Part shown: piece by piece, positions 22,774 through 35,200 of the stretch | Numbering within the stretch: the first letter of the stretch is position 1 | Layout: each line of letters starts with the position of its first letter | Source: Mycogone perniciosa | Lineage: Eukaryota; Ascomycota; Sordariomycetes; Hypocreales; Hypocreaceae | DNA length: 64,000 nucleotides | Reading direction: 5' to 3' | Assembly: GCA_025331125.1 (NCBI GenBank) | Contig: JAOALB010000099.1 | Span: forward strand, 43,470 to 107,469 | The notes under the pieces: model-generated | Told to the model about the DNA's origin: nothing | The model's input: the letters and a program-made list of their open reading frames with translations, nothing else | The model's database searches: none | Program-made: the position numbers and the translations under genes

Positions 22774-24160
22774 TCACGAACTACCCCCAGCACCAGTGAA
22801 AAGCTGAAAAAGCTTCTCCTTTGACCGTAGTAGATCCGGGAGCTTCGTTCCCTCGACTGCAACCTGGGCTGAAGTAGTTCCATATGGGCTCTTGCAAGAT
22901 GGATCGGCACCATGTGCAAACAGAGTCTTCGCCACACCAACTGTACCATATTCGGCTGCCCAGTGAAGAGGTGTCAGACCTGGTCTGGCGATGCCATGTT
23001 TACCGCGGCAATTTTAATCATCTCTGGCACCTCAGATCCCCAGGCAAACTCACAGTGCCGCAACTCTTTAGCATCCCTTGGGTGGCTGCGAGATAGCATT
23101 GTAGCACGAGCTTCGACATCGACGCCGCGTATAATCAGATCATCAGCTAATTGCCATGCATCACTCATTTCGTCTTCGTCTAGGTAGCGAGCAAACAATG
23201 TAACGGTGTCCACCCTTCAGTCGTTGAAATAAGGGGTTTTGCGCTGTGGAACAGAAGTAGCTGCGCAGCTTGTATCGCCTCCCACAATTTCTTGATTCAG
23301 GAACCACGAAGATGGCTCTCTAAAGTGGGAGCCAATGCGCATATCAAGGGCGTCCAACCATTTACACTTGTGGAATTAACGTTGACACCACGGAATAACA
23401 GATACTGTAGGATATCTATTTTCCCTCCGGCAGCAGCCCAGTGTAAAAGGGTTTCTTCATGGTGATTCTCTATATTTAGTATAGAGAATTGGTCGTCGGA
23501 GGCACAAGTAGAGAGATATAGCAAAGATGCGTATATTGGCGCTAAAAGCGCCGTAATGAAGGGGCGTGTTGCCTGCGGCGTCGAGTTGGGTAACAGAGGC
23601 ACCATGTTGAAGCAAGAGACGAATTCCTGTCTCATGAAGACAGCTTTCGGAGGTTTGATGACAAAGTTGGATGGGCAAGCTAACAAGGGCTCATGTGTAG
23701 TTTTCTACGCTTAACTGACCCTTTTGTGCCCCAGATACAATATGTTCAACTTTTTGGAAACATATAGCTCGCATCCCCAACTATTGTAAACCTGGTGGCG
23801 GAGAGGTGAAGAAGTTGTACCCCGTTGAAGTCCACAACCAATTGATCGTGTATGGATCCGCGCCTTGAGCCGCAGTCGACCCCTCTCTACCAATAAGTAA
23901 CCCGTCCCGATGGTTTGGGTCGATATCGTCGGCCGTTGGATCATGCCCTTCAATCATGAGCGCAAGTGCTGGGAAACTGGCATACCCTTAGCAAACAGGA
24001 GCTCCCCCCAAGTTTGGATATTGGGGTCTTTCCATGTCTACGTCTCCAGTGACTTCATATCCAGCCCATGGATGGCAATGATCTCGATATCAGTTGCAAT
24101 ATCCGTACCAGGGCAAGGGTAGACCCGCTTAAGACTAAAACTTCGCGGTTGCTGGGCCAT
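22774..24160 (-). pseudogene. decayed hydrolase/ankyrin NLR-type gene
   Basis: From an ATG at 24160 the frame shows a motif of fungal NLR N-terminal alpha/beta-hydrolase domains (IEIIAIHGLDMKS). It then hits TAG at 24038-24040, where the family has Trp (T-W-T-W-K). Downstream, ankyrin repeats are readable in changing frames: LLLQHGASV and AGNTPLHYGA near 23.6 kb, ETLLHWAAAGG near 23.4 kb, and LHWAAEYG with HGADP near 22.95 kb, ending at TGA 22774-22776. Several frameshifts are needed, and the NACHT ATPase expected between the two parts is absent. The relic therefore seems to have lost its centre by deletion and then decayed. It lies on the opposite strand between two cluster genes. Confidence 0.78.
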
Positions 24161-25041
24161 GGTGGTATCAACGGCTGGTAAAGGAAGGCGCTTCTTTAGT
24201 TGTCGTCCCTGTGCGAGAAATGCTAAGCGGAAGATGCCACGAAGAGGGAGGAGAAGGCTTTCACAAATGCAGCGTGCTAGATAAACTTTGGGTAGGAAAT
24301 TTTAACAACGAGATGGACGTCAATGTCACCCAGGCCGAAAGAGCAACTGACCCTGTATGTCCCTCCCTGAAGGAATGAGTCTTGATAACGGTTATTAGTT
24401 GCTAACGCTCCTACTACTCCGTAGTTACTAACACTATTAGTTCCTAGCGCTACCAGTTACTATTACGCTCTTTTCGCAGATTGCACGAGCGTCTAATTAT
24501 AGACCTTGTAGATACTCCGTATCCCGTTTTGGATTTGGGCCATACCCGGCTCAGATCCTCCCCATTATTATTAACTCAAATAATACTCCGTAATACCCAC
24601 AGCCTCGTGTTCGGTCCAATCGGAGACTTGTATACTACTATCACAGTCAATAGATTCCGGCTTCTGTCAACACAACTACTACATGACATCTTCACGCCGC
24701 AAAAAGGGCGCAAAAAGGGCGCAAAACCCCCATTATCTTATATATTTGTCAACATAAGCTGCCGCGGTTATATCCGATCTAGCATTGATTCCATATTATT
24801 CATCAGTAATCATTTCATTGAACTTTGATTCGCCACTTCAACGTTGCCGGTGTCGCGTACGGAGTATTCCAGTGGGCCGTTTTAGGAATTCTGACTACAT
24901 GAGGATGAATAAAAACATTGGCACATGAGATATAAATGTAGTTATTCGTCCTTCTCAAATAAATGGTCAAGCTCGCTTGTCTTCATACATTAGTTTGAGA
25001 ACGCCGCTTATCTTAAAGACTGTAATTCGAAATATCCAACC
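24161..25041. other. upstream region of the acyltransferase gene, rich in TACTCCGTA
   Basis: No gene seen. Four copies of TACTCCGTA (either strand) lie within 450 bp: 24415-24423, 24513-24521, 24584-24592 and 24858-24866. A short tandem repeat of GCAAAAAGGGC occurs near 24697-24725. This is the promoter side of the acyltransferase gene. Confidence 0.6.
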
Positions 25042-26322
25042 ATGGGACCTGCAACGCATCCTGGGCAGACGGTGACTCGACCACTGGACGCCAATGAGGC
25101 CTTCCTCAAGTGGGCTGCAGAACTGGGACTTGCCATCGATCGCGGCCACTGGACTATGACACAAACCATCAAGTTGTCCTTCCCGTCCTCGGTCTCAGAC
25201 CCCGTCCCGTACCTCCGCCAGGCATGGCTTGTGCTCCGAGACCGCCACCCGAAGCTGGGCGCCGTTTTCGTCTCTACCCCGGAAGGAAATGCGCTCTCGA
25301 CGGATCTGGGCCCCTTTGATGAGGAGGCGTGGCTCTCTGAGACCTTCTTCGTCGACCCTTCCGTCTCGGACTCCCATGTCCTCTTCGCGTCTCTAGGCTT
25401 TACCAGACAACCGCGATCATTCTGGCTGCCCAACACACAGGAGTTTGCTATAAACATGCCACATTGGCTCTCTGATGGACTTGGGACTGTTATGCTTGCG
25501 CACCGCCTCCTGGTGATACTCGCCTCTGTCATTGCTAAAGGACTTGACGCCGAGTTGGACGAGTATGCTAGTGACGAGGTACTGTACGAAATAAACCCCC
25601 CAGACGGCGACAAACTGAGCGGTTATATTGCCGGAGATTCTCCCGCTGCAAGTCGTCTCCGGGATGCTTCCCAGGCAATACTCGCGCCCATGCTTGCAGG
25701 GCTTCCGAGTATAGGCCTGCCCATCAATCCTGGCAGCGATGCTTTGCCCCCAGGGTCAGCTGCTCATGCTTCATTCTCTCTGGAAACCAAAACGACAGCT
25801 GAAGTGGTTGCTGCGTGTCGCAAACTAGGCATCAGCGTCAACAGTGCGGTGCACACGTCCATGATGCGTGTCACGGCACAACAACCCCAGCACCCGCTTG
25901 CAAAGACATACACAAGCTTCATTTTCGTCAACATGCGACCACACTTGCCGACACAGGCACTTAGCATCGCCGGCGGTTCACTGGTCGCGCTACAGCCCAT
26001 CTCATTTGGTGGTTTGCTCCCTGGGCCCGACGGGAAGCCTGAAAAAAACTGGTTAGAACTAGCGACTGAGGTCAACGTCACTTACCGCAGAATTCCGCAT
26101 AAGTTCTATGATCCTCAAGACGGGAGCCCACCGTTGAGCATCACCGATGTAAACGGGAGTGTGTCTAGAGCAATACATCAGATGATGAGCGGGCCGCCGC
26201 CACCAGGACTACCTCCACCACAGCTCCTGGATTACAGTTCGTTTGGCATTCTTGAAGACCACATCCAGCGAGAGTATGCTGTTGGAGAGCATGGCGAGAA
26301 AATTGAAGTGGTGGATATTTAG
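25042..26322 (+). CDS. condensation-type acyltransferase, truncated by an in-frame stop
   Basis: Reading frame of 426 codons from ATG 25042 to TAG 26320-26322. The motif HWLSDG (residues 141-146) is a variant of the HxxxD-type active site of chloramphenicol acetyltransferase/condensation-fold acyltransferases. The overall pattern resembles fungal O-acyltransferases of the trichothecene 15-O-acetyltransferase (Tri3-like) kind. That is a fold-level resemblance; nothing else here suggests trichothecene synthesis. The same frame continues after the stop for 56 codons to TAA 26491-26493 with family-like C-terminal sequence, so the gene appears cut by a nonsense change at codon 427 of about 484. 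No GT..AG intron removes the TAG. Whether the short form works is unknown. It sits in the candidate cluster downstream of the adenylate-forming gene. Confidence 0.75.
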   Translation: MGPATHPGQTVTRPLDANEAFLKWAAELGLAIDRGHWTMTQTIKLSFPSSVSDPVPYLRQAWLVLRDRHPKLGAVFVSTPEGNALSTDLGPFDEEAWLSETFFVDPSVSDSHVLFASLGFTRQPRSFWLPNTQEFAINMPHWLSDGLGTVMLAHRLLVILASVIAKGLDAELDEYASDEVLYEINPPDGDKLSGYIAGDSPAASRLRDASQAILAPMLAGLPSIGLPINPGSDALPPGSAAHASFSLETKTTAEVVAACRKLGISVNSAVHTSMMRVTAQQPQHPLAKTYTSFIFVNMRPHLPTQALSIAGGSLVALQPISFGGLLPGPDGKPEKNWLELATEVNVTYRRIPHKFYDPQDGSPPLSITDVNGSVSRAIHQMMSGPPPPGLPPPQLLDYSSFGILEDHIQREYAVGEHGEKIEVVDI

Positions 26323-26493
26323 AAGGCAAGCGACTGTCTCAACGCCTCGGTGCTCGCTCATGGCTTTACATTCCGTGACAGGCTCACGCTGTCGGCAGGT
26401 TTTAACGGGGGCTATTATGATGTGTCATTTGTGCAGCAGATTCTTGAAGATGTCGTTACTGATCTCTTATTTGCCCTTGACATCTCGGCATAA
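26323..26493 (+). pseudogene. severed C-terminal end of the acyltransferase
   Basis: In-frame continuation beyond the TAG at 26320-26322. It reads through a conserved-looking strand (LTLSAGFNGGYYD) and a final helix before TAA at 26491-26493. The strand matches the late C-terminal motif seen in fungal condensation-fold acyltransferases. It has no start codon of its own in good context. Confidence 0.7.
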
Positions 26494-27623
26494 GCAGCAT
26501 TGTAGCATTACAACTTCTACGGACTCTCTAGTCCATTTCGTTTTTCCTTGAGAAAAAGGACTACCTACAATTCAATCATATCCCTACAGACTCCCTTTTG
26601 TCTAAAAAGTCCAAAACGCTGCAAATCCTGTGAAATGTCGTCCCACTTGCCAATCTTCAATCCCCTTCCCTCCAAAAAGTCACTCAAATATAGTATTTCT
26701 TCCACCTGCGCCACATACCAGTAAATGAAGAGGATACGAAGCCGTTATAATATGTAGGAAAGTAGTCTTTCGTGACTTTGCTTTTACCTTGTACTGACTG
26801 AATACAGATACTGCCTGCGCTGCGCCTTTCTTCCGAGAAACAACAGCCTGTTACCGGTATATTATCTGCAGGAAGCGGCTGAAGACAGCCCACTTACAAG
26901 CTAGGGCGAGCTGTATGTAGCTGGAGAGCCAAGAGCACTCATGTGCCGAATATAGTGAGACGACGCCTTAGCTGAAGCACTTCATCTGCTACATGTTCCG
27001 AGTGTCAGATTCCATAGAGGTAGACAGCAAGGAGATGATAATGAGTCAAGCAGTGATTATATTGACGTCTATGTGTGTTAAGACGTGTCTAGATGCACTT
27101 TCTTTTGTCTTGTCTGTGTAAATTGTGTTGTGTCCAGTTGTGTGCGTGGATCTGGGTTTGTCACGGCACATCCAAGTCTACAAAGCCTTGGACAAGAGTG
27201 AGTGATACGCTTGATTGAGTTACGAATCCTCTGGCATTTGAGATGCAGGTGATCGGAAATAGGCTGAATCAGCTGGTGGAGGGCTACCCGCTTGCAGGAC
27301 AGGAGGCCAGCGATCCTAGCTTCACTTTTGCGTCGGAGGTTCCTTGGTGCTCCCAGACGGTAAGCCACAGCTCATCGTTCTCCAACACATCACCAACCTC
27401 GCTATGCAAATTCTCGGCCTGTTTGGCGGCTGGTCAACTGTGCCTCGTCATCTCTAGTAGTAGCACCACCCGGGCCGACACGCTGCAGTACAAGCCAGTA
27501 AAGACCCTGTTTTACAATCACACAATGTCGAGGCTGAGACTTTCACTTCCGAGACTCTGAACTCTAGTTCCGCAGCAAAATATCATCTTTTTTTCCGGGC
27601 TCTTGAAATCTACCAGAGACGTG
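26494..27623. other. intergenic between convergent genes
   Basis: Convergent 3' regions of the acyltransferase (plus) and the PhzF-like gene (minus). A 105-codon plus ORF (27243-27560) has no recognised domain; part of this stretch reads like broken protein on either strand, but nothing can be named. Confidence 0.4.
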
Positions 27624-28544
27624 CTACGGTAGTCGTGCAGTGTTTGCCTCTCCAGAACTCCATTTCACCTTGCCTGAGATCCAACAGCCTTCCACCCCCT
27701 CACCATGTCTGAACGAAACCGAAATTTCAGACGGTTGACCCATAGCCCATCCCTGACGAACGAGAATCGGTCTCAACGTCTCGGACGACATGGTAGCGTT
27801 ATCCACCAAGCCGTATGCAAGCGCCGCAGCCGCAATGCCCGTTGCTGGATCTTCGGTGTAGCCAGAAGATCTTGGGAACTGACGCGCCTCAACAAGCTGC
27901 TGATCGAGGTCAAGGACAGCGTAGGGATACAATCCAGTAGAGTTGATCTTCTCGCAGATGGCACGGACGACATCGGGATTTGGATTGAGTCGGTTTAGGA
28001 TATCTCGATTCATTACCGGAACGAGCGTCTTCGTCCGAGAGGTCCGACCGTTCTGCACTTTGCTTGCCGATGCAAGCTCGCTCTCAGTGATGCCCAAGCA
28101 GGATAGAATTTCTGCAACATGCTCGTCTTGTATATCTTCCACTGTTCCTGCTGGTTGAGACACAAGAACAGATGCAATGCCTGCATCTAGGTTCAGTTGC
28201 GCCTCAACAACACCTGACAGTGTTGAAATAAGCAATTTATCTGCTGCGGGCAGCAATCCTAGCTGGTCCATGGCCCAAATAGCTCCGACCGTTACATGAC
28301 CACACATTTCCATTTCGTGATTCGGGACCCAGTATTTCAGCGTGAGATGACAATTAGAATGCCCTGCTGCTTCTGATGATAGCACGAAGCCGCATTCGTG
28401 ACCACTCTTCTTGGCCAGGGATTGCATCTCCGCCGGGGTCAACCCATCAGCGTTGAGGAAGATGGTAGCTGGGTTGCCGCCCTTCTGATCATTGTCAAGA
28501 GAATAGGGAAAGACTGAGATACGACAGGTTTGCACTTTATCCAT
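27624..28544 (-). CDS. PhzF-like isomerase family protein
   Basis: Single exon, 306 residues, ATG at 28544. The PhzF fold signatures are present: GGNPATIF near residues 22-29, the catalytic-type Glu at residue 50 (GHECGF), the CGHVTVG motif (81-87), and EDPATG in the second half. Length matches the family (about 280-310). PhzF of phenazine bacteria isomerises trans-2,3-dihydro-3-hydroxyanthranilate; most fungal relatives have no assigned reaction, though several are isomerases or epimerases. It closes the candidate cluster on the opposite strand. The protein appears intact. The family is firm; the reaction is inferred to be a proton shift on a small molecule. Confidence 0.87.
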   Translation of the reverse strand: MDKVQTCRISVFPYSLDNDQKGGNPATIFLNADGLTPAEMQSLAKKSGHECGFVLSSEAAGHSNCHLTLKYWVPNHEMEMCGHVTVGAIWAMDQLGLLPAADKLLISTLSGVVEAQLNLDAGIASVLVSQPAGTVEDIQDEHVAEILSCLGITESELASASKVQNGRTSRTKTLVPVMNRDILNRLNPNPDVVRAICEKINSTGLYPYAVLDLDQQLVEARQFPRSSGYTEDPATGIAAAALAYGLVDNATMSSETLRPILVRQGWAMGQPSEISVSFRHGEGVEGCWISGKVKWSSGEANTARLP

Positions 28545-29212
28545 GGCTGAAACTGAGTGTGGTATACAGTTTGTGGTGTATCTTGAACAGAGATTATAGC
28601 TTGTAGCTCAGACGAGAGGTAATAAAAGTTGTACAGTTTACAATAGTATTTAGGGAGCGTATTCAGCGACGAGTTACTCGTATTAGCAGTGGGCAATCCA
28701 CTACCAAGCGAAGTCTCTAAGATCTTGCTAGGCCGTGTTTGAAGTATTATCTCGGGCCGCCTGGCGGAATAAATCGGATACCCGGATATCTCGAAGTTAA
28801 TTACCGAAGATACCCACATCACTTTCACCATCACCTGATGCGCTCATGCACGCACGTTCGCAGTATGCTCAGATCCCCAGTTATATATATTTTATACGAG
28901 TACACTTTTCAGCTAAGCTCGAGCAAAACCCTCTAGCATATTAATTGGGTGTTACAAGCATATGAGGTTGAGAAGGTCTCTCTGTCATCCCTATGGATCG
29001 AGAATTTGACATCCTACGCTCGCATGCTTTAGGTTATAAGCTGCCCACATAGCAGTATATATCAATATGCCCCATTGCAATCCTATCAAGACTCATAAAA
29101 ATATCGTTATAAAGAAGAGTTCCTTATCAATTATCTCAAACATTACAAGCAGATTTGTAGCCTTCAAAATTTCTAGCACCTGAGAAAATCAGTCTGCGCT
29201 TCATCCATAATC
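28545..29212. other. intergenic, no gene seen
   Basis: AT-rich spacer between the PhzF-like gene promoter and the 3' end of the giant NACHT-ankyrin gene. Several short inverted AT runs occur; no RNA gene or domain is evident. Confidence 0.45.
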
Positions 29213-32200
29213 TCACTTCTTAAACAACTCCAGAAGGAAAGTATTATCACATGCTACGGCAATGTCCAGAGCTGTCCTTTGCTGCCCGTCTTCGGCCATT
29301 GGATCAAGTCCTTTAGTAACTAGAAACCTAAATCGTGAGATGAGACTTTTCTCCCTGCTTCTTGCAAAATGGCTGCTTTGATACGAAGCGCCCGCCAGGA
29401 CATGTAATAGCGTCTCTCCGGCATCATTGCGGGCCATGAAGTCTGCTCCTGCTTCCTCGTAAAACGCCAGCTGATCCCACTCGAACTCCTCAAGCTCAGC
29501 TTGCTCCACTGGCGGCTTCTGGGATTGGAGGGGTGTAAAAGTGTTCAAGGGCACGTTCGATCTCTGCGACTGAGACTGGAACCTGTCGAGGTTCAAAGGC
29601 TGTGATGTAAACCAGCTGAATAGCGGCGTGTTGCCATTTTTAGTATTCCGTATGTTGATCGGAACGCCCATGTTGAGGAAGCGTTGAAATAATGCATGTC
29701 TTGGGCGTGCGCCGAGGAGGTGTATGGGGAAATTCCCATCAGCGCCTGGGTGCAACGGGTCTGAACCTGCGTCAAGAAGGATATCGACAACATCGCTGCG
29801 GGAGCCTGGCATGAAGAATCCAATCATCACATTGCTGGAGCCTGGCTGGACACAGTTTATCGGCGTGTTACCCTTGCTATCCTCCTCATGTACAAGTTCT
29901 GGGCGCTTAGATAGAATCAGCTTCACTAATTCGTCTCGCTTGTAGACCGCTGATGACGCAACCTCGAAGATCTGGTGGAGAACGTTTTTGCCCTCGTTGT
30001 CGCGAGCTGACAGATCGGCTCCCTGCTCTATGAGCCGTGTGGCGGCCATGGTACTAGTGACTGACCTGTTCCGGCATGCTGCCAGAAGCAAGGTCCTACC
30101 CTTGGCATCACGACGCTCAAGGTCGAGTGACTCCCAATCGACCGTGTCTTGGACTAATCCACTGCTCTCCAATAGATCGTGGATGATTGTGCAATCTTGA
30201 AAATGGTGGCCCCGAGGAGGTCGTTTGCCTGCACTACTCCTCTCAGCGTCGTGAGCCATTTTATTGGCATGTGCAGTTCCTGCAAGAGGAATCTTGATGT
30301 CCGGAACGGTCTTCCTAAACGTGGCGTAGATGTCCGTGCCGTTCGAGATAAGCAACTTCATCATGTCGATGTATTTCTGCTTATTACCGGCTTCGTTTGC
30401 TGTTTGGCCAAAAAGAAATCTGTTTGTATCACCAGCTTTGGTTGCCTTATCGTCGATGAGCAACAATGCATATAGTTCGTCTTGCTCAATCTTGCCGTCA
30501 GGCCTTTCTATTCCAGAATCAACCTGGTATCCTGAATTGTTGAAGATCTTGATGTCGCATCGTTGGTTTGAATCTATGCCGTACGACAGAAGTCGCTCAA
30601 ACAATTTGACATTGCATTCCTCAATTGCAATAAACAAAGCCCCAACATTTGGTCTGACTCCTGGTGGAAGAAGAATCCTTATCATCTCGGGATTATTGTG
30701 TGTAACTGCAAGAGTCTGGCAGCTTATGCCCATCTTGTTCATAGCGTTGATATTCGCGCCGGCGCTGACAAGCAATCGAACTGCTTCCTCCTGGAGGAGA
30801 CTACTCCTGGGAATGTCCCCCAAGCTATTTTCTATCGCAATGTGCAGAGGTGTGCGCCCTTCATCGTCTTTGACTTCGACGTTGGCTCCCTGACTGATGA
30901 GATAGGGAAGCGCCTGATGGACCTGCCACCAGTGGTGACCTTTGGCCAATATATGAAGCGCACTCACTCCAATACTCATCTGCCCATACCTTCGATTCCA
31001 AAATCCTGTCAGGTCATGTGCGTTGACGTTGACTTTCATCGTCTCAACGAGCACTTTGACCACTTCCATGTTGGGCGTACTGGTGCTGCATGCGGCTATT
31101 AGCAATGGTCTGATGGTTCCAGCGTTAAAGTAGGCGTCGCGCTTCGCAATCATCTGCCATTTCTTGCACCATTTCGCATCTTCAAACTTGTTTGCAACCT
31201 CAGGGGTGCACAACTTCGCAAGAAGTCGCCCATATCCTCCACAGACCAATGTATGCCAGTCTGACTCGCTTGTCCAGCTGGGCTGCGTGAAATCTGTACC
31301 TTCCCGATGAATAATTTCAATGCGGCCATAGTTTCGCGATGATAGAAGCGTATCGAGTTCAGTTCCACCACAATGCTGGTGTAGGGTACATTTAGGAGCG
31401 GACTCTCTGGACGCAGCCATCATCTCTGCCTGTCTGCGAAGACTCAAAAGGTACTCAGCATCACTTTCGTATAGTCTGGGGTTTAGTCGCTCGATCAGAG
31501 CCAAGAAACATTTTAGAGCATAGCCTGTTGAAGAAGTCTTAATAGAACTGATAGCTACTTGGGGCTGATTCCGTCCGGAAGCGTCTGTTGTGTCGACGTC
31601 CGCTCCATGAGCGACGAGCATGTCCAGGATTTCTTCAAGACGAGCAGAAATATGTCCAGATGGTATTTCCATGTCTTTTGGTAGCATTGAATCTGTCCGG
31701 TAGATATGCGGACGAGAACAATCGTCAAGTTTGAGCCCTGCGGCTTGGAGGCGATCGTGGCTTTCAATAGCAGAACCACAACCTCGCCAAAGTTCCTGCT
31801 CGCTTTCAAACTGCGCGCATTCCAGTACCGGTGTTACATCGCCCTCCGCTCGGATATTGACATTTGCTCCGGATGTGAGTAGTAATGCCACTGTCTCTGG
31901 ACGCCCAGATCTGCACGCGTAATGAAGAGCCGTCCGTCCACTATTATCCAAATAGTTGACGAGGTCTGAAGGGGTAGAGCCAGTCGAATTGCTGCCTGTC
32001 TCGTATTCCTTTAGCAGCATCCCAACGATGTTTGGCTGACAAGCGCGAGCTGCGAGATGCAATGGAGTTAGTCCCTCAAGAGTCACGGCAGTTGCGTTCG
32101 CTCCAGCTCTGAGAAGAGAAGCGACGTGATACTCTGAGATAGTCGCGGCAAGATGGAGAGGCGTTATGCCATCCAAATCAGCCGGGCTTTTGTTCTTGCA

Positions 32201-35200
32201 TATGCTCAAGAGGTAGTCTACGGGTAGCTTCCCATAAGGGCTCATGGAAGCATCAACATCTATACTGCAAGCGATGTGTAGGGGAGTTTTTCCCTGATGG
32301 TTTGATTGGTCCGAGTCAACTCCAATCTCAACCAACGTGTCATACATGTCGGGGATCTGCTGATTCTTCTGATTATGCCATCTACTCCCCAGCCCCTGGG
32401 TTGGATAAGACCGCGCGAAGATCGCTTCATGCCATAGGCTATTCCCTCCGAGATCTTGAACATATGGGCTCAGCCCAAGGTCCAGAAAGTATCTCAGACG
32501 GTCATTGGAATCGTAGCGGACAGCCTCATGGAGCAAGGTGCGACCCTTGTAGTCGCGACAATCGATCTTTGCTCCTAGCTCAACGGCAGCCTTGACAGCT
32601 ATGTTGGGATCAGCATGACAAACACTTGTGGTAACTCTTTGAAAAAGAACTGTGTGCCCTTCGTTGTCCTGAACCTCAAGATCTGCGCCAGATTCCACCA
32701 TAAGGCGGAACAAACCATCTTGCTCACCCACGATGTGCAGTGCCGTCTGGCCCTTGTGGTTCTTCAGGTTCGGGTCAGCCCCGGATGCTAAAAGGGCGGA
32801 AATGAGGTCTGGATTCGTCTTCCTCGCATTCAAGGCGACATGAAGAGGGCTATTGCCATCGTTGTCCACGACATTACAATCTGGTCCGAACGAAAGGAAT
32901 TCCAGTGAGGTCTCTGGCGATTGAGAGGCAAGAATGCATAAAAGTGGCGTTTTGCCATCTGAGGATCTCCGCCTATTGATGTCTACACCACCTTCTTCGA
33001 CCAGCATGCGGATAACATCTTTGCCACAAGGATTCTCATGCAATAGCGTGCCTCCATCATTTGTTTCTGTGTTTGCGTCCGCGCCTGCGTTGAGGAGCAG
33101 TCGCAACATTACGCAAACTGCTTTTGACACCCCGACAGACATCCCTGAGAGCAGTCCCTGCAGAGCTGTCTTGCCTTGGGAGTCTCGCTGATCTATATCA
33201 ACTCCAGACTCTATAAGTAGCTCGAAACACTCGCGTATAATGTCCGCACTTGGTGGTTTGTGCCCTTCGAAGACGCTACCACACAGCATGTGAAGGGCTG
33301 TGAGCTCACGTTTCGAATCAGGCTTATTCCGGTCCAGATCCATTGTAGAATTTTGTTTGATGAGGTTAGGATGAACCCATGACCTCTCCATGACATTTGG
33401 ATTGGCCCCAGCTTTAATAAGAACTTCTATCGTCTGGGGGTCGAATGCTATACAGGCATAGAACAGCGCCGTATTATGGGGTAGAAAAGCGTTCGCATCC
33501 ACACCAGGATGCTTTAGGATGCGCTTCACAACGTTGGCCCGACCGTATTCGGCTGCCCAATGCAATGCTTCATAGACAATCTTGATGTCCTTGAGAAATG
33601 TTAGGAAGACAGCTACTACTTCTTCATGCCCATTCCGGCAGGCATACTCGAGCGGGGTTCTGCCAACGGACGTCGGGGCCGCATCAAAGCGTTCTGAGGC
33701 GTAGGGGTCTGTCCTGGGGGTCAAGGGGTCAACACCAGCAGCTAGTAGAACGTGTGCTGCTGCCGGATGGTTGCGTCTTGCAGCCTCGTGCAAAGGGGTC
33801 AGGCCGACGCCGTTGTTTTTGTTTGGGTCGGCACCGTGCTGTAGAAGAAGCCTGAGTGTGTCATCATGTCCTTCATAAGCAGCCCAGTACACAGCAGTTT
33901 CGTCATGAGCAGCGGCAGCGTTAGCATTGGCACCTGGCTGCTCGAGAAGCCCTTGTGCGAATTCTGTCAGACCGAAGCGGGCGGCAACGTGGAGAGGAGA
34001 AACGCCGTCAATGTGGTAACCTGGCCACTCTAGACTAAACCAGACCAGAAAGCGGTTTCCATGAAGGAACTTGTCCAGAATATTTCCCAGCTCCGGCTGG
34101 CTGGTACCTGTCAATTGGGCCTTGGTCGCGTGTACGTGCCAATTCAAGGTGGCATACTCAGCAAAAGGGTACTCCAGCCTTAGCCGCTGGTCAAGCTTCC
34201 TGGGCTTCCAAAAGTCCTGATAACGCTTCTCCATTTTCACCTCGTAGTTGTCTAGACACCCTGAGTTGAGATAGGAAAGACACGCAAGAGCCAATTTGGC
34301 GTGTGTTGGACCAAATTCGAGCACAGGATATTCCTCTATCAGTTCCCTCTGGTTCGAGGAACGCGTTGAGCCGTTCAGAAATTCAGTGAGGGAGTGGTGT
34401 ACCACAGAGACCGTCTCGTCTGGAAGAATCTCCAAGAGCGATCCACAGGTGGCACGGACGAGATCTTTGGCCTCTTTGAGCTCATGGGCTTCATCTAGCT
34501 GATGTGTGACACTGAGCATTTCCGCTATCTCGAGGAGTCGGAGCGGGCGACTCGCATGCGTTACCCACTGGAGAATCAAGAGCTGTATACGCGGTGGAAT
34601 GCCAGACCTGCGTGAATGCTCCCTCAGAAGATCAGTATACATGACGTTTAGATCGGTGGGTAGCGCCATGAGAACATGCTGGACATCAGCGCCGGGTTCC
34701 ATGAACTGTTCCATGGCTAGCTTGGCATAGAGGAAGAGCCCATTCGCCCTGCCTGGGACTGCCTGCCTGATCCTGGCCCGATCTTCCTCTGAAATATCGG
34801 ACCCATCGAGCAAACTCTGGACATAAATCGCAATGTCTTTATCCACCAAACGCTTCTCAAGTCGGACTTGAACCATGGGGTGAGATCTAAGCGGTATTTC
34901 AACTGTGGGTATAGGCCGGCTAGTAATGATCGTTTTGACTTTGGACGGCCGCCAGCATTCGAACTGGGCCAACTCGTGCAGAAACTGGCCATTGCCCTCA
35001 TTCATCTCGTCTACTGCATCGGTAACGCAGTACACCTTGGGCAAATATGTGCATGCCAGCCGAAGATCCTTGAACATGTCCGTGATAGACAAGCTCTCAA
35101 CTGTTCGACGCCCATCGAGGTATTCCTTTAGCCGGGCCTGGAGCGGCGGGCTGTAGGGCAAAATCTGTGCCAACCAGTCTCGTAGCAGAGTTGTGGGCTC

